Origin: Rickettsia typhi
Lineage (GTDB): Bacteria > Pseudomonadota > Alphaproteobacteria > Rickettsiales > Rickettsiaceae
NCBI GenBank assembly: GCA_945865485.1
Contig: CAMBEC010000003.1
Location: 1-64,000 of the forward strand
Reading direction: 5' to 3'
DNA length: 64,000 nucleotides
Every line of letters starts with the position of its first letter. Within the stretch, counting starts at the first letter, position 1. Of this stretch, positions 37,791 to 46,701 are shown piece after piece. The notes under the pieces were generated by a model, which made no database searches, was not told where the DNA came from, and was given only the letters and a program-made list of their open reading frames with translations. A program made the position numbers and the translations under genes.

Positions 37791-38030
37791 ACTAACTAAG
37801 TACCCTTGATATATTATATATAATAATACATAATATATATATAATAAAAATTAAAAAAGCAATAGAAAATATATCTTTATTTCTAATTTATATTAATAAT
37901 ATCATTACCTGAGATCATGAAGCAAGTTCAGGATGACAGTTTGTTACTTATGCTTAGGCAAAGGATATGGTTTCGTCAAGACGGGTTCAGTAGTATGATG
38001 ATTTATTGTTTTTTCACTGGGTATCTCTCT
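37791..38030. other. Very AT-rich upstream region of the LRR gene, with a degenerate repeat
   Basis: Positions about 37844-37895 resemble 36613-36662 upstream of the 73-residue gene (both contain AATAGAAAATATAT and TTTATATTAA), so the promoter region was copied with the gene. A degenerate palindromic repeat (ATCATGAAGCAAG then TTCAGGATGAC) lies at about 37909-37937. Confidence 0.55.
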
Positions 38031-38960
38031 TTAGCCGAGTTTGCTCTCTCTATTTTTCATTACTAGTGAAACCAAAACTCCAAGTACTAGTAGTACGAAT
38101 GTGACTACGAGAGGGATGTATTTAGGAATGTCTATAAAATGGCCAGCAAATATTTTCACTCCAATAAGAATTAAGATGAGTGCTAGGGAGTATTTTATGT
38201 ACTTAAACCTTTCCACTATATCAGCAAGGCAGAAAAATAGTGCTCTGAGTCCAAGAATCGCAAAAATATTTGAGGTATATACTATAAATGTATTCTGAGT
38301 AATAGCAAAAATAGCTGGAATACTGTCAATGGCAAATACCAAGTCCATGAACTCAATAGTTATTAAGGCCATAAGTAAAGGTGTCGCAAATACTTTACTG
38401 TTTTCAACAACAATGAACTTATTTCCAACTAACTCTGGATATATATTTAGCTTTTTCTTTAAAAGCTTATACACATACATATCATTTATATCAAAGGAAT
38501 GATTGTTTGCTAGATAGAGTGTTTTTATTCCGGTAACGATAAGAATTGCTCCAAAGATAAACAATAACCAACTAAATTTAGCCAGCAGAACTGCTCCAGC
38601 AGAAATCATTATTGCTCTAAGGATAATAACACCTAATATGCCCCAAAATAAGACTCTATGTTGGTATTTAAGAGGGATTTTAAAAAAACTAAATATGATT
38701 GAGATTACAAAGATATTATCTAAAGACATGGCTTTCTCAAGTAAAAAGCCAGTAAAATAATCATGAGCTGGACTTGCACCGATTGCATAATGGATATACA
38801 TGCCAAAACAGCATGCGATTGTGATATAAAATAAACTGAGAGACAAGCTTTGTCCAAGGGTCATGACATGATCACGCTTATTTAGCACTCCTAGATCAAG
38901 GATAAGTAGAGTAATTACAATTGTTCCAAAGACGGCCCAATATAGTAAGTTAGTTTCCAT
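38031..38960 (-). CDS. TerC-family integral membrane protein
   Basis: 309 residues with about nine spans. TerC family signatures are DLGVLNKRDHVMTLGQSL near residue 22 and the region FLLEKAMSLDNIFVISIIFSFF with conserved acidic residues in the membrane; another is IEFMDLVFAIDSIPAIFAIT. Members are linked to tellurite resistance, and in E. coli and Bacillus to Mn2+ export during metalation of exported proteins. Here it stands alone on the minus strand. Metal export is the best guess from the family. Confidence 0.9.
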   Translation of the reverse strand: METNLLYWAVFGTIVITLLILDLGVLNKRDHVMTLGQSLSLSLFYITIACCFGMYIHYAIGASPAHDYFTGFLLEKAMSLDNIFVISIIFSFFKIPLKYQHRVLFWGILGVIILRAIMISAGAVLLAKFSWLLFIFGAILIVTGIKTLYLANNHSFDINDMYVYKLLKKKLNIYPELVGNKFIVVENSKVFATPLLMALITIEFMDLVFAIDSIPAIFAITQNTFIVYTSNIFAILGLRALFFCLADIVERFKYIKYSLALILILIGVKIFAGHFIDIPKYIPLVVTFVLLVLGVLVSLVMKNRESKLG

Positions 38961-39045
38961 AATGCGTGATATAATTAATTAATACTAAAGAGATTAAACC
39001 TTGACCTGGGGTCTTTTTTCTAGCTCAGGATGACGGCATTTAGTC

Positions 39046-39066
39046 ATGTTGGGCTTGATCCAGCAT
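39046..39066. repeat. Palindromic repeat, 21-nt core
   Basis: ATGTTGGG-CTTGA-TCCAGCAT fits the family pattern with a few non-pairing positions. A second degraded piece (CTCAGGATGAC) precedes it at about 39025-39035. Confidence 0.6.
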
Positions 39067-39150
39067 CTCATTCTACCTTTAGATAAAGAAGATAGATAAG
39101 AAAAAAGAGGGTGAGAGAGTTAGATTAATTAGATGAGTATTGTAGAAACC

Positions 39151-39187
39151 ATAAAATAAGGGAGAGTAACAAGATATGTTCTCTCCC
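39151..39187 (-). terminator. Rho-independent terminator of rpmJ
   Basis: On the minus strand GGGAGAG and CTCTCCC form a perfect 7-bp stem about 30 bases after the rpmJ stop, followed by TTATTTTAT. Orientation and place fit termination of rpmJ. Confidence 0.7.
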
Positions 39188-39215
39188 TTATCGAGTCTTA
39201 CGAATTAATGTAAGT

Positions 39216-39341
39216 TTAAGCCTGCTTGGCTTTAAATCTTTTATTTACTTTATTAATAACAAGAACTCTACCTTTTCTTCTTACTATTCGGCAGTTCTTA
39301 TCTCTAGCTTTTAAAGACTTTAACGATTTAACAATTTTCAT
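39216..39341 (-). CDS. rpmJ: 50S ribosomal protein L36
   Basis: 41 residues on the minus strand, beginning [17 protein letters not shown] and continuing [21 protein letters not shown]. This is the alphaproteobacterial L36 of 41 residues, with a single Cys and no zinc-binding CxxC set (the so-called C-minus form). GAGG stands just upstream of its ATG and a terminator follows the stop, so it is a separate gene between terC and psd. Confidence 0.93.
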   Translation of the reverse strand: MKIVKSLKSLKARDKNCRIVRRKGRVLVINKVNKRFKAKQA

Positions 39342-39539
39342 GACCGCCTCTATAATTTCAGCTTTTGCATTTATTTTGGTGCATTATAAACATAATTAGT
39401 GATAGTGGTCAAGATAAAAACAGCTCTTGTAATGGCAATACTGAAATTAAACGGCAAGTAGATTGATTTGTTCTTGACCGCTTCGAACAAGAAATTTATC
39501 ATCATCCGAACATTGAAACAAAAATTTAGGAGAAAATCT

Positions 39540-40235
39540 ATGAAACCTTATAGCGACCTTGCAAAGATAATTCACAGAGAAGGGTATATATTCATAATTA
39601 TTTTTGCGGCAGTAACTTTTGTTTTAGGCTCATTTAGCTCTACACTATGTTGGATTGGAGGCATTTCTACCATTTGGTGCGCATATTTTTTTAGAAATCC
39701 GGAAAGGGTGACTCCGGTAGGCGACGATCTAATTATAAGCGCAGCTGACGGAATTGTTCAAAAAATTACTGAAGTTATTCCTCCGGTAGAGCTTAATTTG
39801 GGAAACGAAGAAATGATTAGAGTCAGTGTCTTTTTGAATATTTTTAACGTTCATATTCAGAGAGCGCCAGCAAACGGAAAAATTTTATCACTACATTATC
39901 ATCCAGGAAAGTTCTTTAATGCTGCTTTAGACAAAGCTAGTATCCATAACGAGCGCCAATCTGTACTCATGGAAACAAACAATGGGACTAAAGTTGCTTT
40001 TGTTCAAATTGCAGGGCTTATTGCAAGGAGAATTGTTTGTGATCTAGAAGAAGAACAAGAAGTAAAAGCTGGACAAAGATATGGTCTAATTAGGTTTGGC
40101 AGTCGTGTTGATATATATTTGCCAATTAAATCCGCTATCATGGTTTCTGAGGGGCAGACTTGTGTTGGTGGTGAGACAGTGATTGCAGATTTGAATAAAA
40201 AGAAGTCAGATCAAATAAAATTTGAAGTTAGATAA
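39540..40235 (+). CDS. psd: Phosphatidylserine decarboxylase proenzyme
   Basis: 231 residues. Converts phosphatidylserine to phosphatidylethanolamine. The short (archaeal/alphaproteobacterial) form: two spans near the start, [38 protein letters not shown], and the self-cleavage Gly-Ser in [12 protein letters not shown], which creates the pyruvoyl group. ATG at 39540 has AGGAGA before it; an upstream frame opening at 39468 is unlikely. It forms an operon with pssA, 18 bases on, which makes its substrate. Confidence 0.95.
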   Translation: MKPYSDLAKIIHREGYIFIIIFAAVTFVLGSFSSTLCWIGGISTIWCAYFFRNPERVTPVGDDLIISAADGIVQKITEVIPPVELNLGNEEMIRVSVFLNIFNVHIQRAPANGKILSLHYHPGKFFNAALDKASIHNERQSVLMETNNGTKVAFVQIAGLIARRIVCDLEEEQEVKAGQRYGLIRFGSRVDIYLPIKSAIMVSEGQTCVGGETVIADLNKKKSDQIKFEVR

Positions 40236-40253
40236 TATATTTAGGGGTTTAAT

Positions 40254-41021
40254 TTGCTAAGATTCAAACGTAAAAGGTTAGGTATCAGGCCAGTACCGTT
40301 TACAAAGCTACTTCCGAACATAATCACTTTAATAGGGTTAATTATAGGAAGCAGTTCAATTAGATTTGCTCTCGACAGTCGTTGGGAAACGGCTGTGTAT
40401 TGTATATTAATTGCAACGATAATTGATGGGCTTGATGGCGGAGTTGCAAGAATGCTTAATGCTACTAGCCATTTCGGAGCTGAGCTTGATTCATTGTGTG
40501 ATTTTATGAATTTTGGTTTATGTCCAGCAATGTTAATTTATCTTTGGTCTTTTCAGCAATACGAGTACAAAGTAATATCATGGGCGTCTATAATGTTATT
40601 CTTGGTCTGTATGGCAATTCGGTTAGCACGGTTTAATACAGCAATTGTCCAGCCAAGTGAAATAAAACAAGATGATCGTTTTTTGCTAGGAGTTCCAGCA
40701 CCTAGCGGAGCGGTTCTTGCTTTAATTCCGTTGATTTTAGATTTTGAATTCTCTCCCCTTTTTGGTGAGTTTAATCTTAGGAATCATACGTTGCTTATTA
40801 ATCTTTATATTGTAATTATTGCTTTGTTGCTTCCAAGCAGATTACCCACCCTGTCTTTAAAGAAAATACAGATAAAACAGGAATATTTATCACTTTCCAT
40901 GATTGTTTCTGCAGTTATTATAATAACAATTGTTATATATCCTTGGTACTCGCTGCCGCTAGTTGCTATACTTTATGTATTATCTATACCAGTATGTATG
41001 TATGTAACTCGTAAATTATGA
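40254..41021 (+). CDS. pssA: CDP-diacylglycerol-serine O-phosphatidyltransferase
   Basis: 255 residues, TTG start. Makes phosphatidylserine from CDP-diacylglycerol and serine. The CDP-alcohol phosphotransferase motif is complete: DGLDGGVARMLNATSHFG then AELDSLCD. The N-terminal PFTKLLPNIITLIGLIIGSSSIRFAL and about eight hydrophobic spans are typical. It overlaps emrA by four bases (ATGA). Confidence 0.94.
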   Translation: MLRFKRKRLGIRPVPFTKLLPNIITLIGLIIGSSSIRFALDSRWETAVYCILIATIIDGLDGGVARMLNATSHFGAELDSLCDFMNFGLCPAMLIYLWSFQQYEYKVISWASIMLFLVCMAIRLARFNTAIVQPSEIKQDDRFLLGVPAPSGAVLALIPLILDFEFSPLFGEFNLRNHTLLINLYIVIIALLLPSRLPTLSLKKIQIKQEYLSLSMIVSAVIIITIVIYPWYSLPLVAILYVLSIPVCMYVTRKL

Positions 41022-42070
41022 TGAACAAAGCCATTGAGTCACTAATTGACAAATTCAATTCTTATCGTTATGCAAGGTATATATCCGTTGCTGCATCACT
41101 ATTACTTTTATTTTTTACTTATGAGATATATGTTTGGGCAAAAACTCAATCAACTGATAATGCATATGTAGAAGCGGATATCTCAAGCATTAGTTCCGAA
41201 GTCAATGGCGTAATAGATAAAGTATTGGTTAAAGAAAACAACGTCGTTGAGGCTAACCAAATAATAGCTAAAATCAAAGATGATGATCATAAAGCTAATT
41301 TCAATAAAGCTAAGGCTGATCTTGATGGGGCTAGGCGAGATATAGAAATGATCGAGCAAAACATTAAGATCTCAAATATTGAACAGCAGAAAACAGATGA
41401 AGCATATCAGTTTGCTGTTGAGAGCTTTAAGATTTCTGAGATTGATTACAAAAGAATTCAAGCACTAAGTAAAGATAATTTTGCTAGTAAGAAAAACGTT
41501 GATAGTATTAAAATTTTGTTTGAAAAAGCTAAAAGTGATCTAGCTCAAGCTGAGTTCAACATGCAGACAAGTAAAGAAAACCTTACTTTGCTTGAAATAA
41601 AGCGCTTTGCTGCGATGGCAAAATATAACACCGTTTCTTCTGAACTTGATTTAGCTAAGAGAGCTTTGGATAATACCGTTATTCGTTCTCCAATAAGAGG
41701 TATGATAGGTAATAGCTCTTTAAGAGAGGGAAACTATATACGCGCTGGCAGTGTTTTGTTTTCTGTTGTTCCGATTGATGAGTTGTATATAAAAGCTAAT
41801 TTTAAAGAAACGCAAATTTCCAAATTCAAACTAGGCATGAAGGTTGAAATTTTGGTTGATTCTGAGAAAGGGGAAAAAATTGAAGGAGAGATTCGGAATG
41901 TTTCTCCGGCAACTGGTGCTAAGTTCAGTCTTCTTCCTCCTTCAAACGCTACAGGCAATTTTACTAAAATAGTGCAGAGGGTACCTGTAATTATTGATTT
42001 CCAAGTTCCCGAACGTGTCAAAAACAAGATAGTTCCAGGCATGTCTGTGTTTGTAAAGGTCAGAACTTGA
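41018..42070 (+). CDS. emrA: HlyD/EmrA-family membrane fusion protein
   Basis: 350 residues. One N-terminal span (about 20-40), the EmrA-typical STDNAYVEADISSISSEVNG-like biotinyl-lipoyl region, a long coiled coil (about 85-215), and a second lipoyl half with LDNTVIRSPIRGMIGN. The periplasmic adaptor bridges an inner-membrane EmrB-type exporter and an outer-membrane channel. EmrB is not next to it here. Its ATG overlaps the pssA stop, so it is expressed with the phospholipid genes. Confidence 0.9.
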   Translation: MMNKAIESLIDKFNSYRYARYISVAASLLLLFFTYEIYVWAKTQSTDNAYVEADISSISSEVNGVIDKVLVKENNVVEANQIIAKIKDDDHKANFNKAKADLDGARRDIEMIEQNIKISNIEQQKTDEAYQFAVESFKISEIDYKRIQALSKDNFASKKNVDSIKILFEKAKSDLAQAEFNMQTSKENLTLLEIKRFAAMAKYNTVSSELDLAKRALDNTVIRSPIRGMIGNSSLREGNYIRAGSVLFSVVPIDELYIKANFKETQISKFKLGMKVEILVDSEKGEKIEGEIRNVSPATGAKFSLLPPSNATGNFTKIVQRVPVIIDFQVPERVKNKIVPGMSVFVKVRT

Positions 42071-42259
42071 TTTAAGTTTTATATAAATGCTCCCTCTTAT
42101 TGCTGTAAACCCCTTATTGAACTCTCATTAGTTGTCGAGCCTGTCCAGCAGACTGGAGCTATTATAATGTTAGCCATATTGACAAGAAATTTTTAGATTA
42201 TTACAATTATATAAGCTATTTTAAACTATTTTTATTCACATTTTATATGAGGTAGGTTT

Positions 42260-42784
42260 ATGACTAGGTTATCAGTACAATCAAATATAATAAGTTTTAT
42301 CTTTGGGATATTTTGGTATTTTTCTCTTGGCTCCTATGCTCTTGCTACTACTCAAAATAACCCCGAATGGAAGGAAGCGACAAGCCAATTTGAACTAATA
42401 AAAGATTCTGTAGAAAATTTGGAAACAGAAGGAACTGTACTTGGTGTTTTATTGCAGCAAAGTGGTAGAAATCTTAATGAGCTTCTAGAAGATGATAAGA
42501 AGACTCTAGTATCCTTTGTAATTAAATACAAAGCACCAGTAAAGCTTAAAAATGAGGCCCATGCAAAAGAAAGAACTATTACTCAATATGGGTTATATAG
42601 AATGCTGGATTCTAGAATCCAATCTTATCTGGAAAAGCATAGAGGGGACAATCTTAAAATTATGTTTGCTCAAAGCGACCCTATATTGATCCAGTTTATC
42701 GTAGGTAAAGAAGCTATATTAGCGCCTGTGCTGCTTACTGATACCATAGATAAAAAGTGGCAAAAGCAAAAGAAAAGCCAATAA
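42260..42784 (+). CDS. Secreted hypothetical protein (174 aa)
   Basis: N-terminal hydrophobic segment (about 8-30) ending SYALA-T fits a Sec signal peptide. The mature part is helical and charged, with no repeats or cysteines seen, and ends in KKWQKQKKSQ. No known family is recognised. It lies alone between emrA and the tRNA gene. Probably periplasmic. Confidence 0.65.
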   Translation: MTRLSVQSNIISFIFGIFWYFSLGSYALATTQNNPEWKEATSQFELIKDSVENLETEGTVLGVLLQQSGRNLNELLEDDKKTLVSFVIKYKAPVKLKNEAHAKERTITQYGLYRMLDSRIQSYLEKHRGDNLKIMFAQSDPILIQFIVGKEAILAPVLLTDTIDKKWQKQKKSQ

Positions 42785-42848
42785 AAATAGGTATAAAACC
42801 AATTCCTTAGGTTATAGAGGGTAACAACTTCAATAGTAACTATATTTA

Positions 42849-42925
42849 TGGTGGGACCGAGAGGATTTGAACCTCCGACCTACGGATTAGGAATCCGTCG
42901 CTCTATCCTGCTGAGCTACGGCCCC
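42849..42925 (-). tRNA. tRNA-Arg (CCT)
   Basis: A 77-nt cloverleaf on the minus strand. The 7-bp acceptor stem GGGGCCG/CGGTCCC (one G-T pair) pairs; the anticodon stem ACGGA/TCCGT encloses TTCCTAA with anticodon CCT at its centre; the T-arm has GGTTCGAATCC. The CCA end is encoded. It reads AGG codons. Confidence 0.95.
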
Positions 42926-43109
42926 AAGAATAACTATTGACCTGAGGGATCATAATAGTTTTTTCAAAATCAATCAATACTGAACTAGAGACAGCACCTT
43001 ATTTCTGATTTAAAATACAGCCCTACCAAAAAAAATACCGCGCGTCAGGCTGAACTTGATTGAAGCTTGCGCCTGCCTCTTGGCCGAGTATCTCATGAGA
43101 CCGAAAGAG

Positions 43110-43130
43110 ATCCCGGATCAAGCCCGGGAT
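43110..43130. repeat. Palindromic repeat, 21-nt core, GC-rich
   Basis: ATCCCGGA-TCAAG-CCCGGGAT; 8-base arms, one non-pairing position near the centre. Degraded material (CTGAACTTGATTGAAGC) lies just before it at about 43050. Confidence 0.75.
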
Positions 43131-43224
43131 GGCTGGTTTTTGCTCTTGGTGATTTTACAATATGACAACTAGGCTGCCTAACAAACTACTGATCTCTTAT
43201 CCATGTTCAGGTTAACTTACTATG

Positions 43225-44091
43225 TCACCGACAAGTACACTCGCTAGAAACGAAATCATAAGGATTCACGTGACGATCATTTACCCAAACCTCAAAGTGT
43301 AAATGATCACCTGTTGTGGCTCCAGTGCTACCTTGCACTCCGACAGCTTTGCCTCTTGCTACTGATCTTCCTTTCTTAACAGAAATTTTAGCCAAATGGG
43401 CATAAAGTGTTTTAAGCGTTTTGCTATGTTGAATTTCAACGACATTGCCATATCCAGCTTTTTTCCCAGCAAAGACTACTATACCATTTGCAGAAGCATA
43501 AACGTTAGCCCCATTTTTTGCGACCATATCTAATCCACAATGAAATACTTCTCGTTTTTTTATAGGATGTAATCTATTTCCGTATTTACTCGTAACCTTG
43601 GTGCTGCCAATTGGTATCATTATTGGTATAAAAGATATAATCCTATCGAGAACATCTAGCTCTTTGCGTAAATCGACTTGGGTTAGATCGGATCTAGAAA
43701 GCCTCCTTACATATTGGTATTTACTGTTTGATAATATCCGATAATTATGATGTAGTTCTAAAAGTAATTTATTAATCCTTACAATTTTGCGCATAGCTTC
43801 TTTTTTCAAAGTAAGAGGAGATTTATATAGAGCTTTGAATCTAGATATATATTGTGATTTGTAACGCCGATCGTTAATGATATTCCCTAGGTCAGCTGAA
43901 TAGATACAGTTTGTTTTATCTATTCTACCAAGATCATAAGCAACAATAAGATCGCCCCTACTTAGCTTGTAGTTACGTTTTAACTCGCCACCAATCGATT
44001 TGTAGGCTTCGACTGAATATCCGCCAGTGCTACATCCTTGGGTTAAAATACAAATTAACAGTAAAAATAGTATATTTTTGAACGTAGACAT
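43225..44091 (-). CDS. M23 (LytM-type) peptidase, lipoprotein
   Basis: About 288 residues when started at 44091, which gives a lipoprotein signal STFKNILFLLLICILTQGC; a longer frame opens at 44139. The C-terminal domain (about 185-285) is an M23 peptidase or LytM domain: KREVFHCGLDMVAKNG gives His and Asp zinc ligands and GDHLHFEVWVN the HxH pair, so the metal site is complete. Such proteins cut peptidoglycan cross-links or activate amidases. It follows kdpA with about 100 bases between. Confidence 0.85.
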   Translation of the reverse strand: MSTFKNILFLLLICILTQGCSTGGYSVEAYKSIGGELKRNYKLSRGDLIVAYDLGRIDKTNCIYSADLGNIINDRRYKSQYISRFKALYKSPLTLKKEAMRKIVRINKLLLELHHNYRILSNSKYQYVRRLSRSDLTQVDLRKELDVLDRIISFIPIMIPIGSTKVTSKYGNRLHPIKKREVFHCGLDMVAKNGANVYASANGIVVFAGKKAGYGNVVEIQHSKTLKTLYAHLAKISVKKGRSVARGKAVGVQGSTGATTGDHLHFEVWVNDRHVNPYDFVSSECTCR

Positions 44092-44203
44092 CTGATAAAA
44101 AAATGATGTTTTCGACACTATATACCAAACCTTATACATTACAAAATTAAAATAAAACTTAGGCTTTGCTTCACTTTAGCAAATGAGATTTAAGTGTTGA
44201 TTA

Positions 44204-45856
44204 TTACATAGTTATGAATTCTAAAAGTGGTCCAAGGATCATAAGAGGCAAAAACATTATAGCTCCAACCAATATTACTGTAATTAATAGGAATAAACTA
44301 AGCTCAATACTAGACTGGGTATGCCTAACTATTTGATTGCTAAGTCTTTGTTTAGCAGCAAATGAGCCACTAATTGCTAGAGAAAAATATATTATCGGGT
44401 AGCGGCCTATGAACATTGCGAGTGCAGTCATATAGTTAAAATAATCTGTAGATATATTAATCCCAGTAAAACTTGATCCATTATTAGCAAAACATGAAGC
44501 AAAGTTATAAGTAATATCAGTAACTGCCTGTGATCCATGATGTGTTATTAAATTTTGAGAAGAGGGAATAAGGAGTGTAATAGCTGTAAAAAGCAGTACA
44601 CCAACAGGCATAACAAGAAATACTATGATAACATAATTTATTTCGTTAAGAGCAATCCTCTTGCCGAAGAAATTTGCTGCTTCTCCTGTAATTAAACCTC
44701 GCAGAAATACAGCGACCATAAGGTACGATAACATAGCAAAGAAGCCTGATCCAATTCCTTCGATAATGAATTTGCTTATGATCAAATTGGAAAAAAGAAC
44801 TAATGTGCTCAAGGGCGAGTAGTTTTCTAGGCATGCATTGGGTGATCCATCGGAGCTCATGGTGATAGAAAGTGCCCACATTAGAGATGGAAACTTGTCA
44901 TATATTAATTCTTTTCCTATGTAATTAAAATTGTCGATTAGGCTATTATCACCAAGGATATAAGGTAACCCATAGCTAGTTTCTCCAAGATTAATAACGA
45001 ACAATGAAGTGATCATGACGAAGACTACAACACAATATAGTGCCCAGCTTAATCGAAGCGTGCCCAGCAAAAATCCATAAGTAAAAATCATAGCAACTGG
45101 TAATGTTATAACTAAAATCAAACAAAACATTACAGCTTCTCTTGAAGGTGATTCAAAAGGATGGGCTGAAGCGCTTGCAAATAAAGATCCTCCATTTGCA
45201 ACTAAGTTTTTTATTGCAACTTGTCCTGCAATTGGACCAATATACATTTGTTCACCTATACCATCAATGTTAGTAAAAGAAAATGTTCCCAGGAAGTCAT
45301 GCGGTAGGCCAAAGCTTATAAGGGTAACTGCAGCAAATAGGGAAAATGGCAATAGAATAAATAATAAAGCCCTTAGGAAATCATCATAGAAATTACCAAT
45401 GAATGGGTTGTGGCTATTGATTATGCCTCTAATAAAAGCAATAAAAACTGCAATGCCTGTTGCCCCAGAAAGAAAATTTTGCGCTGTCAGAGCAAAAATA
45501 TGAGCGAACATACCTAGCTCTTTTTCTGGGTTATGACTTTGCCAGAAAGTTCCGGTCATAAAGGAGACAGATGCATTTAGCGCAGAAGAAAAGCTTATTT
45601 TTTCTATTGCTGGCGTAAAAAACGGAAATAAATCTTGATAATATATAATTAAGAAAGTTGAGATCATGCATATTATATTAAAATACATGAGGGTCAAGAA
45701 GTAGTCTTGCCAGTTTTGACTTTCCCACCTAGCTCGTTTATTTTTTAATTGTTCATGCTCTGCATGCTCATACCTGTATATAAAAGCTATATATTTACCA
45801 AACAATGGTGCAATAATAGTTATTATAGTAAAAAAAACTAAAGCTTGGAAAATCAT
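44204..45856 (-). CDS. kdpA: KdpA-like potassium channel subunit, no kdpBC neighbours
   Basis: 550 residues, about ten spans, the size of KdpA (E. coli 557). Four P-loop regions can be recognised but each differs from the usual filter: TGTFWQ (101-106, usually TNTNWQ), VANGGS (219-224, usually GTNGGG), MSSDGSPN (333-340, usually with SNGSVN) and FANNGSS (456-462, usually NNNGSAF). KdpA needs KdpB and KdpC, and neither lies within this window next to it. Its ATG follows the LptM-like gene by one base. It may be a stand-alone channel-like protein or act with subunits elsewhere. Confidence 0.8.
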   Translation of the reverse strand: MIFQALVFFTIITIIAPLFGKYIAFIYRYEHAEHEQLKNKRARWESQNWQDYFLTLMYFNIICMISTFLIIYYQDLFPFFTPAIEKISFSSALNASVSFMTGTFWQSHNPEKELGMFAHIFALTAQNFLSGATGIAVFIAFIRGIINSHNPFIGNFYDDFLRALLFILLPFSLFAAVTLISFGLPHDFLGTFSFTNIDGIGEQMYIGPIAGQVAIKNLVANGGSLFASASAHPFESPSREAVMFCLILVITLPVAMIFTYGFLLGTLRLSWALYCVVVFVMITSLFVINLGETSYGLPYILGDNSLIDNFNYIGKELIYDKFPSLMWALSITMSSDGSPNACLENYSPLSTLVLFSNLIISKFIIEGIGSGFFAMLSYLMVAVFLRGLITGEAANFFGKRIALNEINYVIIVFLVMPVGVLLFTAITLLIPSSQNLITHHGSQAVTDITYNFASCFANNGSSFTGINISTDYFNYMTALAMFIGRYPIIYFSLAISGSFAAKQRLSNQIVRHTQSSIELSLFLLITVILVGAIMFLPLMILGPLLEFITM

Positions 45857-45857
45857 T

Positions 45858-45968
45858 TTAGTGCTTAAAAGATACTGGAGTATCTTCTTTTGGCAGCCAT
45901 AGAGGTTTTTTTAAGCCGCAGCTAGATAACATAAATAATGCTAGCAATACAAAAACTGGTTGTTTCAT
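45858..45968 (-). CDS. Small lipoprotein, LptM (YifL)-like
   Basis: 36 residues beginning MKQPVFVLLALFMLSSCGLKKPLWLP, with a lipobox cysteine at about 17. The CG-KxPLxLP pattern after it is the LptM/YifL signature; LptM helps the LPS transporter LptD mature in E. coli. It is one base upstream of kdpA, so is probably co-transcribed. The longer open frame upstream to 46169 overlaps a divergent gene and is not needed. Confidence 0.7.
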   Translation of the reverse strand: MKQPVFVLLALFMLSSCGLKKPLWLPKEDTPVSFKH

Positions 45969-46026
45969 TTTATTTTTAACTATAGAAATATTGAAGTGAT
46001 ATATTAAATTATGCAGGAAACTTGCT

Positions 46027-46701
46027 TTGAATAAAAGATATTTATACCTTATTGGTCTGGTTTTGCTTGTTTTTCTTGCGCATATTGTTAGAGCTGAGAA
46101 ACTGATAGTTACAAAGCATGACGAGTTTCTTGACACGGATACTAATTTTTTTGATTCCGAGGGGAACAAAGTTTATCTAGATCAGTATGAAGGAAGCACT
46201 ATATTGCTTGTTTTTTGGGCTACTTGGTGTGGTAGTTGTGTAGGTGAACTTCCATCACTTGATAATTTACAAAAAGATTTTCGTAAACTACCATTCAAAG
46301 TTATAGCCGTTTCAGAAGATTATCAAGGAATTGAGGTGGTAAAAAAGTATTTCTCGGAGAATGAGATTAGGCATTTGGAAATTTTTCATGACTATCAGAA
46401 TAAATTGTTTAGAGCTTTGTCCATAGTTGGCTTACCTACGGCTTATTTGATAAACGCAGAAGGAAAGATAAAATACATATTCAACGGGGTTGTAAAGTGG
46501 CATGACAATGATGTGCGACAAATGATACTTGCGCAAATAGAAGGAAACTTGCCGTTGCCTAAGAATACTTTTAAAAGTGCCTCGTTAAATAAACAGGTTG
46601 GAAAAGCCAAAAAAACGGTAGTAGAGGTAACTGCAGCTGAAGTAAAAAATGATAATAAAGAGGTGAAAAATGAAGAGGTTCCAAGTGAAAAACAGGAATA
46701 G
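46027..46701 (+). CDS. TlpA-like periplasmic thioredoxin
   Basis: 224 residues. N-terminal signal or anchor (about 4-23, ends VRA-E). The thioredoxin-like domain has FWATWCGSCVGELPSL (CxxC at about 68-71), and the cis-Pro region VGLPTAYLI, typical for TlpA/ResA reductases of the periplasm. The last 35 residues are charged and low in complexity. TTG start. Divergent from the LptM-like gene; overlaps the next gene by 32 bases. Possible jobs are cytochrome c maturation or disulfide reduction. Confidence 0.85.
   Translation: MNKRYLYLIGLVLLVFLAHIVRAEKLIVTKHDEFLDTDTNFFDSEGNKVYLDQYEGSTILLVFWATWCGSCVGELPSLDNLQKDFRKLPFKVIAVSEDYQGIEVVKKYFSENEIRHLEIFHDYQNKLFRALSIVGLPTAYLINAEGKIKYIFNGVVKWHDNDVRQMILAQIEGNLPLPKNTFKSASLNKQVGKAKKTVVEVTAAEVKNDNKEVKNEEVPSEKQE

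Noticed and set aside
45969..46169. N-terminal extension of the small LptM-like lipoprotein
   Set aside because: It overlaps the divergent TlpA-like gene, and the signal peptide and lipobox begin at the internal Met (45968).
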